Notes: generated by a model not told the origin, from the sequence alone. DNA of 28,674 nucleotides from CAJUOR01 sp964596105 (GCA_964596105.1 CAZQRT010000010.1:1-28674), one strand, 5' to 3'. Positions 1 through 7,890 are shown, counted from the first letter of the stretch. Numbers and translations are program-made.

Positions 1-41
1 GCGAGGCCTAAAACGAGCACTTTTTTATTTTTCAGATCCAC
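1..41 (-). CDS. murD: MurD, N-terminal fragment (UDP-MurNAc-L-Ala:D-Glu ligase)
   Basis: Only the first 13 codons plus two bases lie in the window; the gene runs off the left edge. After the mraY stop (43-45) a GTG at 39-41 opens a frame reading V-D-L-K-N-K-K-V-L-V-L-G-L-A. This resembles the start of MurD, where a short basic stretch leads into a Rossmann-like strand ending GLA/GxG. MurD adds D-glutamate to UDP-MurNAc-L-alanine in the cytoplasm. The position directly after mraY is the usual one in Bacillota dcw clusters. The identification rests on this short match plus synteny; the GTG start is inferred because no ATG is available in frame. Confidence 0.75.
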   Translation of the reverse strand, partial: MDLKNKKVLVLGL

Positions 42-42
42 C

Positions 43-1052
43 TTACATCACTCCCAGAAGACAGCCGAGAATGCCGCAGAGAAAGCCGCAGAACCAGAAG
101 ACGAAAACGACCTGCTGCTCGCTCCACCCGAGCATCTCAAAATGATGGTGCAGCGGCGCCATGCGGAAGACCCGTTTCCCGGTGGTCNNNNNNNNNNGGT
201 CTTGTATGAAATGACCTGGATGATCACCGATAACGCCTCGACGACAAACACGCCGCCGATGATCAGAAGCAAAAGCTCCTGATGGGTGACGACCGCCATG
301 GCCGCCAGGGCGCCGCCCAGGCCTAAACTGCCGACATCGCCCATGAAAATCTGGGCGGGATGGAAATTATAAAACATAAACCCGAGCAGCGCCCCGATCA
401 GGCCCATGCCAAAGGAGGAAACGGCCGTGGCCTTGAGCATCAGCGCGAAAATCACAAACGGCGCGATGGCGATCATGCACAAACCCGTCGCCAGACCGTC
501 CAGGCCGTCGGAAAGGTTGACGCCGTTGGTGGTCGAAGTAAACATAAAATAAACGAGAACCGGGTAAAGCCAGCCGATATCCAGGGCGATATCAAAGCCG
601 GGAATCACGACCACGGTGGAAAAGTCCGGCATGACCATGCGCGCCAGGATATAGAAAGCGATCGCGGCCACCGACTGCAGCAGATATTTTCTTAGCGGGC
701 TTAAGCCGCGGTTATTTTTTTTGACTACGATCAGCCAGTCGTCCAGTAAGCCGACCAGGCTGTTGGAAATGGTCGCGAAAAACAAAAGCCAGATATAGGG
801 ATCGGTGATATTTTTCGGATTGGAGATGATCGTCGCGATCACGGCCGCGCTGATGAAGACGATGCCGCCCATCGTCGGCGTGCCGTTTTTGACCTTGTGG
901 CTGGCCGGCCCTTCCACCCGCTCCACCTGGCCGAATTTCAGTTTTCGCAAAGCCGGGATGATTTTAGGAATCCCGATCAGCGTCAAAAGAAAGGCCACTG
1001 TGAAACTGATGATGATTTTGAGAAAAGCTGCCGCTACTGATGTCTGTGTCAT
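43..1052 (-). CDS. mraY: MraY, phospho-N-acetylmuramoyl-pentapeptide transferase
   Basis: This integral membrane enzyme transfers phospho-MurNAc-pentapeptide from UDP to undecaprenyl phosphate, making lipid I. The N-terminal part shows the family motifs NLSDGLDG and FMGDVGS among about ten hydrophobic segments. Beyond the N gap, the correct frame on the minus strand reads TTGKRVFRMAPLHHHFE, the conserved MraY C-terminal HHH region, and ends at a TAA at 43-45. A naive translation through the Ns is frameshifted and ends falsely at 48. Removing the Ns and the duplicated GGTC gives 996 bases, that is 331 residues, close to the normal family length. The ATG overlaps the murE stop (ATGA), implying translational coupling. 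The gene is probably intact. Confidence 0.95.
188..197. other. Assembly gap (10 N) inside mraY
   Basis: Ten Ns interrupt the mraY reading frame. The bases GGTC occur on both sides of the gap. Collapsing the Ns and one GGTC copy (14 bases) restores the mraY frame exactly, so the gap is most likely a scaffolding placeholder rather than missing DNA or a mutation. Confidence 0.95.
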
Positions 1053-2473
1053 AATGATTCCCCTTTTACCGCTTTCAATATTTCTTCACGATCACTGAAA
1101 TGGTGCTTGGTCACCCCGATGATCTGATAATCCTCATGCCCCTTGCCCAAAACCGCGATGATGTCTCCTTTACGGGCCATTTGGACCGCTTTGACAATCG
1201 CTTCTCTGCGGTTTACTATAACACAATTGTTTTCAAATCGCAAACCCGCGACCATATCGGCAAGGATCGCCTCGGGATCTTCGGTGCGCGGGTTGTCGCT
1301 GGTCAAAATCACAAAGTCGCTCAAAGCGCAGGCGGTTTGCGCCATGGCGGGACGTTTGCTTTTGTCGCGGTCCCCGCCGCAGCCGACGACAGAGATCAGC
1401 CGGCCCTGTTTGATGTCGCCTAAAAACGTCAGGGCGTTACGGATAGAGTCAGGGGAATGGGCATAGTCGACAATGGCGAGAAAATCGCCCTGATACACTT
1501 TTTCCAGGCGCCCGTCGATATGCTTCAGCTGCGAGAGGATACGGTAATCCTCATAACCCAAAGCCTTTAAAACCGCCGCGACCGCTAAAAGATTATACAC
1601 ATTGGCGAGCGACAAAAGGTCGCTGGAAACATGGGTATGGTCCAGATCAAAGGAGGTTTCCGCCATGTTCATGACGATGTTTTCGGCTTTTAAATCACCG
1701 TGATTGACGCCATAGCTGATCACTTTGGCCGAGGTGCGCTTTTTTAGCGTCTCATATTCGGGAATATCGGCATTCAAGACGGCAAAGTCATCCTCGCCTA
1801 AATCAGAAAAAAGCATGCTTTTTGTCTGCAGGTAATCTTGCATATCGCGGTGAAAATCGAGATGGTCCTGGCTCAGGTTGGTGAAGACCGCGATGTGATA
1901 GTTGATGAAATCCACCCGGCCCAGGGCCAGGGCGTGACTGGACACTTCCATGATGACGGTATGGATGTCTTTTTCCTGAAACATTTTAAAATACCGCATC
2001 AAAAGCAAAGCGTCCGGGGTGGTATTGTTGAGAGGAATCTGACCTTCGGGATAATACAGGCCGTTGGTCCCGATCAGCCCGCAGCGCACTTTCAGTCTGG
2101 TGAGAGCCTGATACAAAAGCGTTGTCGTGGTCGTCTTGCCGTTTGTCCCCGTCACCCCGATCACGGTCATGTTTTTCGTCGGTTCCCCGTAGAAATAATA
2201 AGCCAGTTTGCTGAGGGTCTTGTTCGCGTCTGTCATCACCACAAAGCGTTCGTCTTTGAGGTCATTTTGCGTCAATACGAGTTTAGCTCCTCTTGCTAAA
2301 GCCTGGGGAATATAATCATGGCCGTTGGCATGAGCCCCGTTTAAAGCGATAAAAATATCGCCGGGCTGGATAAGCCGGGAATCGGTCTGAATGTCATGAA
2401 CCTCAAAATCATCCTGAATCTCATAACCGGCCAGAGCCAGCAGCGCTTTTGCTTTCAATATGATTACCCCCAT
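1049..2473 (-). CDS. murE: MurE, UDP-MurNAc-tripeptide synthetase, probably meso-DAP-adding
   Basis: This cytoplasmic Mur ligase adds the third stem-peptide residue to UDP-MurNAc-L-Ala-D-Glu using ATP. The P-loop GVTGTNGKTTTTT lies near residue 107, followed by the central ATPase and C-terminal ligase domains. The C-terminal motif DNPRTEDP carries the Arg typical of MurE enzymes that add meso-diaminopimelate; lysine-adding forms usually lack this Arg. Length is 474 residues from the ATG at 2473. That ATG has no Shine-Dalgarno sequence, whereas a TTG at 2456-2458 follows GGGGGT by about seven bases and would start M-K-A-K-A-L-L, which looks more like other MurE starts. The true start may therefore be 2458. 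A terminator-like hairpin lies just upstream. Confidence 0.95.
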   Translation of the reverse strand: MGVIILKAKALLALAGYEIQDDFEVHDIQTDSRLIQPGDIFIALNGAHANGHDYIPQALARGAKLVLTQNDLKDERFVVMTDANKTLSKLAYYFYGEPTKNMTVIGVTGTNGKTTTTTLLYQALTRLKVRCGLIGTNGLYYPEGQIPLNNTTPDALLLMRYFKMFQEKDIHTVIMEVSSHALALGRVDFINYHIAVFTNLSQDHLDFHRDMQDYLQTKSMLFSDLGEDDFAVLNADIPEYETLKKRTSAKVISYGVNHGDLKAENIVMNMAETSFDLDHTHVSSDLLSLANVYNLLAVAAVLKALGYEDYRILSQLKHIDGRLEKVYQGDFLAIVDYAHSPDSIRNALTFLGDIKQGRLISVVGCGGDRDKSKRPAMAQTACALSDFVILTSDNPRTEDPEAILADMVAGLRFENNCVIVNRREAIVKAVQMARKGDIIAVLGKGHEDYQIIGVTKHHFSDREEILKAVKGESL

Positions 2474-2476
2474 TGC

Positions 2477-2507
2477 TTAAAAAAGGAGTGAGAATGGCTT
2501 CACTCCT
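2477..2507 (-). terminator. Internal intrinsic terminator or attenuator between pbp and murE
   Basis: On the minus strand AGGAGTGA pairs with TCACTCCT around an 8-base loop, followed directly by six Ts (complement of 2479-2484). The 5' arm contains the pbp TGA stop. It has the form of a rho-independent terminator inside the dcw operon, six bases before the murE ATG. Confidence 0.7.
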
Positions 2508-4641
2508 GCAGTTCTATCGTCAGCGCCGCGGCCTCACTGACCGCCTGGCCGGCTTCCACGCTTTGCGAGACGGCTTTGCCGGTGCCCTTAAAGCTGACCG
2601 GAATCCCCAAAAGCTGACAGACCATGGCAATATCGCGGCGCGACCAGCCTTTGAAATCCGGCAGGGTACAATTCGCGTCGTCCGTTAAAAGATAAACCGT
2701 ACTGGCGGTCGAAATATTCTCTAATGCCGCCGGCTCCTGCTTTTTGACAACCTGGCCGCTGCCCAGAACAACCGTCTTGACACCCTGGGTTTCCAGTCTG
2801 CGCTTCGCGAAATCCACGCTTTGATTAACATAGCTGTCCAGCTCATAGCTCGTCACTTTATTGGCGGGATTCGTGGCGTTGACATTCAGTTTCACCAGCG
2901 CCTGCGGCAGCATCTGATGCACGACTTCGGCCATAATACCGGCGTTGTCAACCCCGTTATTGCCCTCCATGCCGATCGAGATCAAAACCCGCGGATCATC
3001 GGCCGGGGCACCGCCCACAAAAGAGTAATAGTAGCGGCTGGTGCTGTAAGCGCCGATGTCGTTGTCCCAGATCTCGCCGGTACCGGTCTTGCCGAAGATT
3101 TCCAGATCATCCATCTTGTAGCTGGTGCCGGTGCCGATTTCATCATTGACGACCCGCTTCAAAAGTTCGCGGACATGATCGCAGGCTTCTTTCGTGAAAA
3201 TCTGCTGCGTTTTTTTCGTGGTCGCGCTGTAAGTCGTTTCCCCGTCGCTGTTAACGATATGATCCACCAGATACGGTTCGACGATGCAGCCGTCATTGGC
3301 TAACACGCTGATGGCCCGCATCAGTTCATAGCCGGTATACGTGGCGGCCTGGCCGAAGCCCAGCGTGACGCGGTCATACTGCGCGTCCGTTGTTTTGTAA
3401 GCCGCCCAGCCGCCGGCGGCGTTTAAGCCGTCGATGGTATCATCCTGATAGAAGCCCAGCTGATCCAGATAGTCCTCGAGCTTGGAAAAATCGATTTTAT
3501 CCTGAATGAGGTGGACAATCGCGGTATTGGAGGAGCGCACGAGCCCCTCGTCATAAGGGATCATGCCCCAGCCCCAGTCATTCCAGTCGGTGATGGGCGG
3601 CATGCCCCCGGAATCATTCACATAAGCCGAGCCGCTTTGATAGAGCTCGCTGCCGTCATAAACCCCGGTCGTCATCGCGGTCAGATAGATGTAAGGTTTC
3701 ATGACCGATCCGACCTCATACGTGTAATTCAAAAACAGATCCTGGTAATTGGTCACCGTGGAACGGTCTTTGGTATCAAAATCCGGACGGCTCGCGACCG
3801 CCATGATGCGGCCCGTTTTCGCGTCCATGACCCCGCACCACATTTTGTCCGCCTTGGACTTGGCCATGGCGTTATCTAAAGCGACTTCGAGGACATTTTG
3901 CAGTTCGCTGTCCATCGCCAGATAAAGATCACTGCCGTCTTTGGCCTCCACCCGGCTTACTTCGCGGCTGTAGATCGAATTATCATTGACATCGACACAA
4001 GACACTTTCTTGCCGTCCGTGCCGGTTAAAATCTCATCATAAGCCTGCTCCAGCCCGAGCGCGCCGGTGCGCGTAATATGGAAAGGATCGGAGGCGTCGC
4101 TGTTCACCAGGCCGATGATCGTGCTGGCGAAATTGCGGTATGTGTAATTGCGGCTGGAAACATCGATAAACTCAATGCCGTGCAGTTTTTCCGCGGCGAT
4201 TTTCTGTTCGATCTCCTCTTTCTGGACACTGGTCAGATCGGTTTTAAAATCAAACTGGTAGCGGTCGCTTTTTAAGATCTCGAGAATTTTCTTGCGGTCC
4301 TCGTGCACATAATCCGCCAAAAGGGCCGCCGTGGTTTCCGGCTGGTCGACATAGGCCGGGGTGTCCCCGATCGTGCGCGAGCTGTCTAAAAAAACGATGA
4401 CATGATAAGCGGCGCGGTCGGTCGCGATGAGATCGCCGTCATAAGAATAGATGCTGCCGCGCTTGGCGGGAATGATCTCGGTCGTCTCGCTGCGGTTGTT
4501 TTTCGCGAAAGCGGCGATGTTCTCCCCTGATAAAAGATGCCGGCCGCTGACGGCCAGAAAGAGCACATTGATCACCAGCACCACGATCATCGCCATGAAA
4601 AAGACAAAGAATAATTTGGAATAAACAGTATTTTTACGCAT
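2500..4641 (-). CDS. Class B penicillin-binding protein, septal transpeptidase (PBP2B/FtsI type)
   Basis: This D,D-transpeptidase cross-links septal peptidoglycan outside the membrane. It has a short cytoplasmic N-terminus, one membrane anchor (about residues 9-31) and a PBP dimerisation region (about 55-230). The penicillin-binding domain carries SVMK (catalytic Ser312, Lys315), SSN (370-372) and KTGT (518-521). The last 65-70 residues form one PASTA-like domain (LPDFKGWSRRDI to the end). Length is 713 residues, normal for PBP2B/SpoVD proteins. Only one PBP gene lies between ftsL and murE, so a separate spoVD is absent here and this protein is best read as the division PBP. It starts four bases after the ftsL stop, with a weak Shine-Dalgarno sequence. 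Confidence 0.95.
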   Translation of the reverse strand: MRKNTVYSKLFFVFFMAMIVVLVINVLFLAVSGRHLLSGENIAAFAKNNRSETTEIIPAKRGSIYSYDGDLIATDRAAYHVIVFLDSSRTIGDTPAYVDQPETTAALLADYVHEDRKKILEILKSDRYQFDFKTDLTSVQKEEIEQKIAAEKLHGIEFIDVSSRNYTYRNFASTIIGLVNSDASDPFHITRTGALGLEQAYDEILTGTDGKKVSCVDVNDNSIYSREVSRVEAKDGSDLYLAMDSELQNVLEVALDNAMAKSKADKMWCGVMDAKTGRIMAVASRPDFDTKDRSTVTNYQDLFLNYTYEVGSVMKPYIYLTAMTTGVYDGSELYQSGSAYVNDSGGMPPITDWNDWGWGMIPYDEGLVRSSNTAIVHLIQDKIDFSKLEDYLDQLGFYQDDTIDGLNAAGGWAAYKTTDAQYDRVTLGFGQAATYTGYELMRAISVLANDGCIVEPYLVDHIVNSDGETTYSATTKKTQQIFTKEACDHVRELLKRVVNDEIGTGTSYKMDDLEIFGKTGTGEIWDNDIGAYSTSRYYYSFVGGAPADDPRVLISIGMEGNNGVDNAGIMAEVVHQMLPQALVKLNVNATNPANKVTSYELDSYVNQSVDFAKRRLETQGVKTVVLGSGQVVKKQEPAALENISTASTVYLLTDDANCTLPDFKGWSRRDIAMVCQLLGIPVSFKGTGKAVSQSVEAGQAVSEAAALTIELQE

Positions 4642-4645
4642 GGGA

Positions 4646-4939
4646 TTATTCTTCCGGGGTTACGGCCGCGACTTCGCTGGCGGCGTAATTCAGACTGTAG
4701 CCATTCTTTTTGGCGATGGCGACAATATGATCAAAACTGACTTTTTCCTGGCGGGCGGTGGTCAGACCGTCTTTTTTCGCTTCCAGCTGGGCGATCTCCT
4801 TCTCGACCTCCTGCATGCGGATATTCAAAGCCGATTCAAAAGAATTCAGGCACAGGGTAAACATCACAAAGACCGCGGTGCAGACGATCAAAACGACAAG
4901 CGGTTTTCTCAGGCGGTAATGTCTTCTTCTCTGGTTCAT
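4646..4939 (-). CDS. ftsL: FtsL-like cell division protein
   Basis: A 97-residue bitopic protein with the FtsL layout: a basic cytoplasmic N-terminus (NQRRRHYRLRK), one membrane span (about residues 13-33), then an extracellular coiled coil rich in E, K and L (about 35-70). FtsL joins DivIC/FtsB and DivIB/FtsQ to activate septal synthesis. FtsL sequences diverge strongly, so the assignment rests on topology and on its place between rsmH and the PBP gene. The ATG overlaps the rsmH stop (ATGA). Confidence 0.85.
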   Translation of the reverse strand: MNQRRRHYRLRKPLVVLIVCTAVFVMFTLCLNSFESALNIRMQEVEKEIAQLEAKKDGLTTARQEKVSFDHIVAIAKKNGYSLNYAASEVAAVTPEE

Positions 4940-5874
4940 GGCGCGACTTTCCTTTCTATGACTCTTAATTTGGCGGAATGACTGCGGCGGTTTTTCGCCC
5001 GTTCCGTCTCATCAGCCTGAAGGGCGTGATGAGTGACTAATTCATATTGCGGCTTTAAGTCTTCGGGGATATCCGGCAGGCCTTGCCAGGCGGGATCCGG
5101 GGCGCAGACTTTTTGAAATGTTTTTTTGACGAGGCGGTCTTCCAGGGAATGGAAGGTGATGACAGCCATTCTTCCCTTTATCTTCAACAAGTCCAAACCG
5201 TCCCGCAAGGCCTGATCCAGCGCCCCCAGCTCGTCATTGACAGCGATGCGCAGGGCCTGAAAGGTTTTCTTGGCCGGATGCCCCTTTTGCTTAAGAGCTT
5301 TCGCCGGCAGGGCTGATTTAATGATTTCCACCAGTTCAAACGTGGTCGTGACGGGGTTTATCTGGCGCGCCGCGACGATCTTTCTGGCGATCGCTCTGGC
5401 GTAGCGCTCTTCGCCGTAGCGAAAGATGATATCAGCCAGCGTTTCCTGATCCGTGAAATTGACTAATTCATAAGCGCTGAACTCCTGGCGGGGATCCATG
5501 CGCATGTCGAGGCGGGCGTCATAGCGGTAGCTGAAGCCGCGTTTGGCCTGGTCGAACTGCATGCTGGAAACGCCTAAATCAAACAGCATACCATCCACGC
5601 CTGCCACGCCGTACCCTTTTAAAACATTTTTGACATCGCGAAAATTGCTGTCGATGATGGTCAGGCGGTCGCGGTAGGCAACCAGCCTTTCCCCGGCTTC
5701 TTGGATAGCCTCGGGGTCTTGTTCAAAAGCATAGAGATGACCGCGATTTAACTTTTTTAAAATCGCTTCGCTGTGACCTCCGGCCCCCAGCGTCATATCG
5801 ACATAGATGCCGTCCTCGCGAATATTGAGCAGACTGATTGCCGGCGCTAAAAGAACCGGGACGTGGGAACTCAT
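4936..5874 (-). CDS. rsmH: RsmH (MraW), 16S rRNA C1402 N4-methyltransferase
   Basis: A SAM-dependent methyltransferase that modifies C1402 of 16S rRNA in the ribosomal P site. The SAM-binding motif VDMTLGAGGHSEAIL lies near residue 25. Further family motifs are LFDLGVSSMQFD, RGFSYRYDARLDMRMD and, near the C-terminus, ITFHSLEDRLVK. Length is 312 residues, normal for the family. It overlaps mraZ upstream and ftsL downstream by ATGA junctions, so it sits in the tightly coupled first part of the dcw operon. Confidence 0.97.
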   Translation of the reverse strand: MSSHVPVLLAPAISLLNIREDGIYVDMTLGAGGHSEAILKKLNRGHLYAFEQDPEAIQEAGERLVAYRDRLTIIDSNFRDVKNVLKGYGVAGVDGMLFDLGVSSMQFDQAKRGFSYRYDARLDMRMDPRQEFSAYELVNFTDQETLADIIFRYGEERYARAIARKIVAARQINPVTTTFELVEIIKSALPAKALKQKGHPAKKTFQALRIAVNDELGALDQALRDGLDLLKIKGRMAVITFHSLEDRLVKKTFQKVCAPDPAWQGLPDIPEDLKPQYELVTHHALQADETERAKNRRSHSAKLRVIERKVAP

Positions 5875-6299
5875 AGATCAAAATCCAGCTCCTCGCTGAT
5901 TCTTTCCAGCTGCCTGCTCTCCTTTTCATAGTACTGATCCCAGACTTCGGGATCCCAGACCTCAATGTGATTCAAGCTGCCGATGATGACCGCGTCTTTT
6001 TCGAGGCGGGCTTCCTGGCGCAGACCGGATGGGATGTTGATGCGGCCCATCTTGTCGATCTCCACCTCGGTGGCCTTGCTGGTCATGACGCGCACCAGGG
6101 CGCGGGCATCTTTCTTGTTGGCGGGCATCGCCACCAGTTTTTCATAGAAGGCTTCCCACTGTGGCGGGGCATAGATGTTTAAACAGCCGTCGAAGCCTTT
6201 GGTGACCACCACAACTCCCGCCAGTTTCTCGCGAAACTTGGAGGGCAGGGTCAGGCGTCCTTTGGCGTCAAGGCTGTGACGGAATTCCCCCATGAACAT
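5871..6299 (-). CDS. mraZ: MraZ, transcriptional regulator of the dcw operon
   Basis: A 142-residue protein with two AbrB-like SpoVT/MraZ half-domains, each marked by a D-x-x-GR-x-x-x-P motif: HSLDAKGRLTLPSKFRE near the N-terminus and VEIDKMGRINIPSGLRQE in the middle. MraZ forms ring-shaped oligomers and binds 10-bp-spaced repeats before its own gene, controlling the operon. The start MFMGEF matches other MraZ proteins and follows GTGGGTGA by about six bases. That Shine-Dalgarno sequence coincides with the last operator repeat, so MraZ binding and translation signals share bases. Confidence 0.97.
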   Translation of the reverse strand: MFMGEFRHSLDAKGRLTLPSKFREKLAGVVVVTKGFDGCLNIYAPPQWEAFYEKLVAMPANKKDARALVRVMTSKATEVEIDKMGRINIPSGLRQEARLEKDAVIIGSLNHIEVWDPEVWDQYYEKESRQLERISEELDFDL

Positions 6300-6303
6300 G
6301 ATG

Positions 6304-6343
6304 AATCACCCACTTTCATACACAATGAAACACTTTGTGCCAC
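6304..6343 (-). promoter_or_regulatory. MraZ operator: four 10-bp-spaced GTG repeats
   Basis: On the minus strand GTG begins at 6343, 6333, 6323 and 6313, exactly ten bases apart. Two copies are preceded by AAA and two by ATT, and the last reads AAAGTGGGT. This matches the known MraZ box pattern (GTG-centred direct repeats, one per helical turn, upstream of mraZ). The array starts right after the -10 box and covers the predicted transcription start and the Shine-Dalgarno sequence. Confidence 0.85.
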
Positions 6344-6344
6344 A

Positions 6345-6373
6345 ATTATACTATGAAAGCGGAAAAATGTATA
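6345..6373 (-). promoter_or_regulatory. Sigma-A promoter of the dcw (mraZ) operon
   Basis: Minus strand: -10 TATAAT (6345-6350, perfect) and -35 TATACA (6368-6373, 4/6) with a 17-base spacer. The predicted start is near 6338, inside the MraZ repeat array. Confidence 0.75.
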
Positions 6374-6393
6374 TAAGAATTTGCTTCCGGCAT

Positions 6394-6416
6394 AAAAAAA
6401 AACTGCCCGCAGGCAG
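6394..6416 (-). terminator. Intrinsic terminator of mgtE
   Basis: Minus strand: CTGCC-TGCG-GGCAG hairpin followed by nine Ts, starting right after the mgtE TAG (6417-6419). It separates mgtE from the mraZ promoter. Confidence 0.8.
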
Positions 6417-7754
6417 CTAGATATGAAGGATCGCCCGGGCGATCGAAAAGTAAATTAAAAGCGACAACGCGTCCACGATGGTGGTAATGAAAGGGGCGGC
6501 CATGATCGCGGGGTCAAAGCCGAGGCGCTTCGCTAAAATCGGCAGCGTGCATCCGACGAGTTTCGCGAGGATGATCGTGAGCCACAAAGTGAGGCAGACG
6601 ACCATCGCGATCGTCATGCTGACGCGGTCGATGATTAAGATCTTGAAGAAATTGGCGACCGCCAGGACCGCGCCGACCAGGATCGCGACGCGCAGCTCCT
6701 TGAAGATGATCGCGAAGGTATCGCGGTAGGTGATCTCCCCTAAGGAGATGCCGCGGATGACAGATACCGAGGCCTGCGAGCCGCTGTTGCCGCCCGAGTC
6801 CATGATCATGGGAATAAAGGCGGTCAGGATGGCGCAGGAAGCCAAAGAAGCCTCGAAATTTTGAATGATTTTTCCGGTAAAGGTCGCGGAGATCATCAGG
6901 ATCAAAAGCCACGGCACGCGGTTTTTAAACGTTTCGATGACCCCGGTTTTCATATAAGGTTTTTCGGACGGTGAGATGGCGGCCATGATTTCCATGTCCT
7001 CGGTGGCCTCTTCCGTCATGATGTCCACGACATCATCCACCGTGATGATGCCGACAAGACGTTTTTCCTGATCCACGACGGGCATGACCGTCAGGTCGTA
7101 TTTCTTAAAGGTGTTGGCGACATCTTCCTGGTCGCGCATCGTCTCGACGCTGATGTAGTTTTCCGTCATGATCTCGCTGATCAGCATCTCGGAATCATGA
7201 AGCAATAGCTGGCGGCTGGAGACAATGCCTAAGAGATGCCTTTTGTCATCGACGACATAGCACGTGTCGATGGTTTCTTTGTCCACGCCGATCTGGCGGA
7301 TGCGGCGGATCGCGTCGGCGACGCGCATGTCGAGGCGGAGATCGACAAACTCCACGGTCATGCGGCTGCCGGCGGAATCTTCCGGATAGTTCAAGAGATG
7401 ATTGATGTCGCGGCGGGTTTCGCTGTTGGCGTTTTTCAGGACCCGTTTCACGATGCTGGCCGGCATCTCCTCGATGAGATCCACGGCGTCATCGGTAAAC
7501 AGTTTGTCGATGATGCCGCCGATCTCGCGGTCGGACAGATTCATCACCAGCATCTGGGCGATATCGACAGGAAGGTACGAGAAGACATCGGCGGCCATGC
7601 TTTTCGGCAGCAGCCGGAAGACCAGAATCCCCTCCTCTTTGTTTAAGTCATTAAACAGTTCGGCGATATCGACCACATTCTCGGCTTGTAAAAGGGAACG
7701 AATCTGAGCATAATCGCGCTTTGACAACAGGCTTTTTACTTCTTTCAATAACAT
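6417..7754 (-). CDS. mgtE: MgtE-type magnesium transporter
   Basis: A Mg2+ channel/transporter of 445 residues with the usual order: an N-terminal superhelical domain (about 1-125), two CBS domains (about 130-255; ending VMPVVDQEKRLVGIITVDDV) and five C-terminal membrane helices (from about 285). The membrane part includes PMIMDSGGNSGSQAS, a conserved MgtE segment. In the family, the cytoplasmic domains bind Mg2+ and close the channel when Mg2+ is high. The start is supported by TGGAGGA six to seven bases upstream of the ATG. The gene has its own promoter and a short leader holding a possible upstream ORF; the leader is too short for an M-box riboswitch. Confidence 0.95.
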   Translation of the reverse strand: MLLKEVKSLLSKRDYAQIRSLLQAENVVDIAELFNDLNKEEGILVFRLLPKSMAADVFSYLPVDIAQMLVMNLSDREIGGIIDKLFTDDAVDLIEEMPASIVKRVLKNANSETRRDINHLLNYPEDSAGSRMTVEFVDLRLDMRVADAIRRIRQIGVDKETIDTCYVVDDKRHLLGIVSSRQLLLHDSEMLISEIMTENYISVETMRDQEDVANTFKKYDLTVMPVVDQEKRLVGIITVDDVVDIMTEEATEDMEIMAAISPSEKPYMKTGVIETFKNRVPWLLILMISATFTGKIIQNFEASLASCAILTAFIPMIMDSGGNSGSQASVSVIRGISLGEITYRDTFAIIFKELRVAILVGAVLAVANFFKILIIDRVSMTIAMVVCLTLWLTIILAKLVGCTLPILAKRLGFDPAIMAAPFITTIVDALSLLIYFSIARAILHI

Positions 7755-7818
7755 TCTGTTTCCTCCATTTGATTATTTTTCTACATCGTTCCTCGCCGCT
7801 TTCCAGCGTGTTAGTCAT
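7651..7818 (-). CDS. Possible leader peptide ORF upstream of and overlapping mgtE
   Basis: A 55-codon ORF starts at an ATG at 7816-7818, about nine bases after a perfect GGGAGGTGA (7825-7833) that begins at the predicted transcript end. It reads MTNTLESGEERCRKIIKWRK and onward, runs out of frame over the mgtE Shine-Dalgarno and start codon, and stops at 7651-7653. The N-terminus is acidic (ESGEE), then strongly basic. No homology is recognised. An acidic leader before a Mg2+ transporter recalls leader-peptide control of mgtA/corA in other bacteria, but this is only an inference and the ORF could be accidental. Confidence 0.35.
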   Translation of the reverse strand: MTNTLESGEERCRKIIKWRKQNVIERSKKPVVKARLCSDSFPFTSRECGRYRRTV

Positions 7819-7840
7819 CTTCATTCACCTCCCTGCTGTG

Positions 7841-7869
7841 ATTATAAACTTTTTGAAACGGCAATGCAA
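7841..7869 (-). promoter_or_regulatory. Probable mgtE promoter
   Basis: Minus strand: perfect -10 TATAAT (7841-7846) with a 17-base spacer to a weak -35 TTGCAT (7864-7869). The -35 box overlaps the T-tract of the rpsO terminator. Predicted start near 7834, giving a leader of about 80 bases before mgtE. Confidence 0.6.
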
Positions 7870-7890
7870 AAAAAAGAGGCCTTAGCCTCT
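7868..7890 (-). terminator. Intrinsic terminator of rpsO
   Basis: Minus strand: AGAGGC-TAAG-GCCTCT hairpin followed by Ts (about eight in all). The TAA stop of rpsO forms part of the loop. Confidence 0.85.

Noticed and set aside
48..187. Serine-rich C-terminus of MraY in the translation through the Ns
   Set aside because: It is a frameshift artefact of the ten Ns. The other frame gives the conserved HHH region and a proper stop at 43-45.
7755..7866. M-box riboswitch upstream of mgtE
   Set aside because: The predicted leader is only about 80 bases, with no multi-helix structure or competing terminator.
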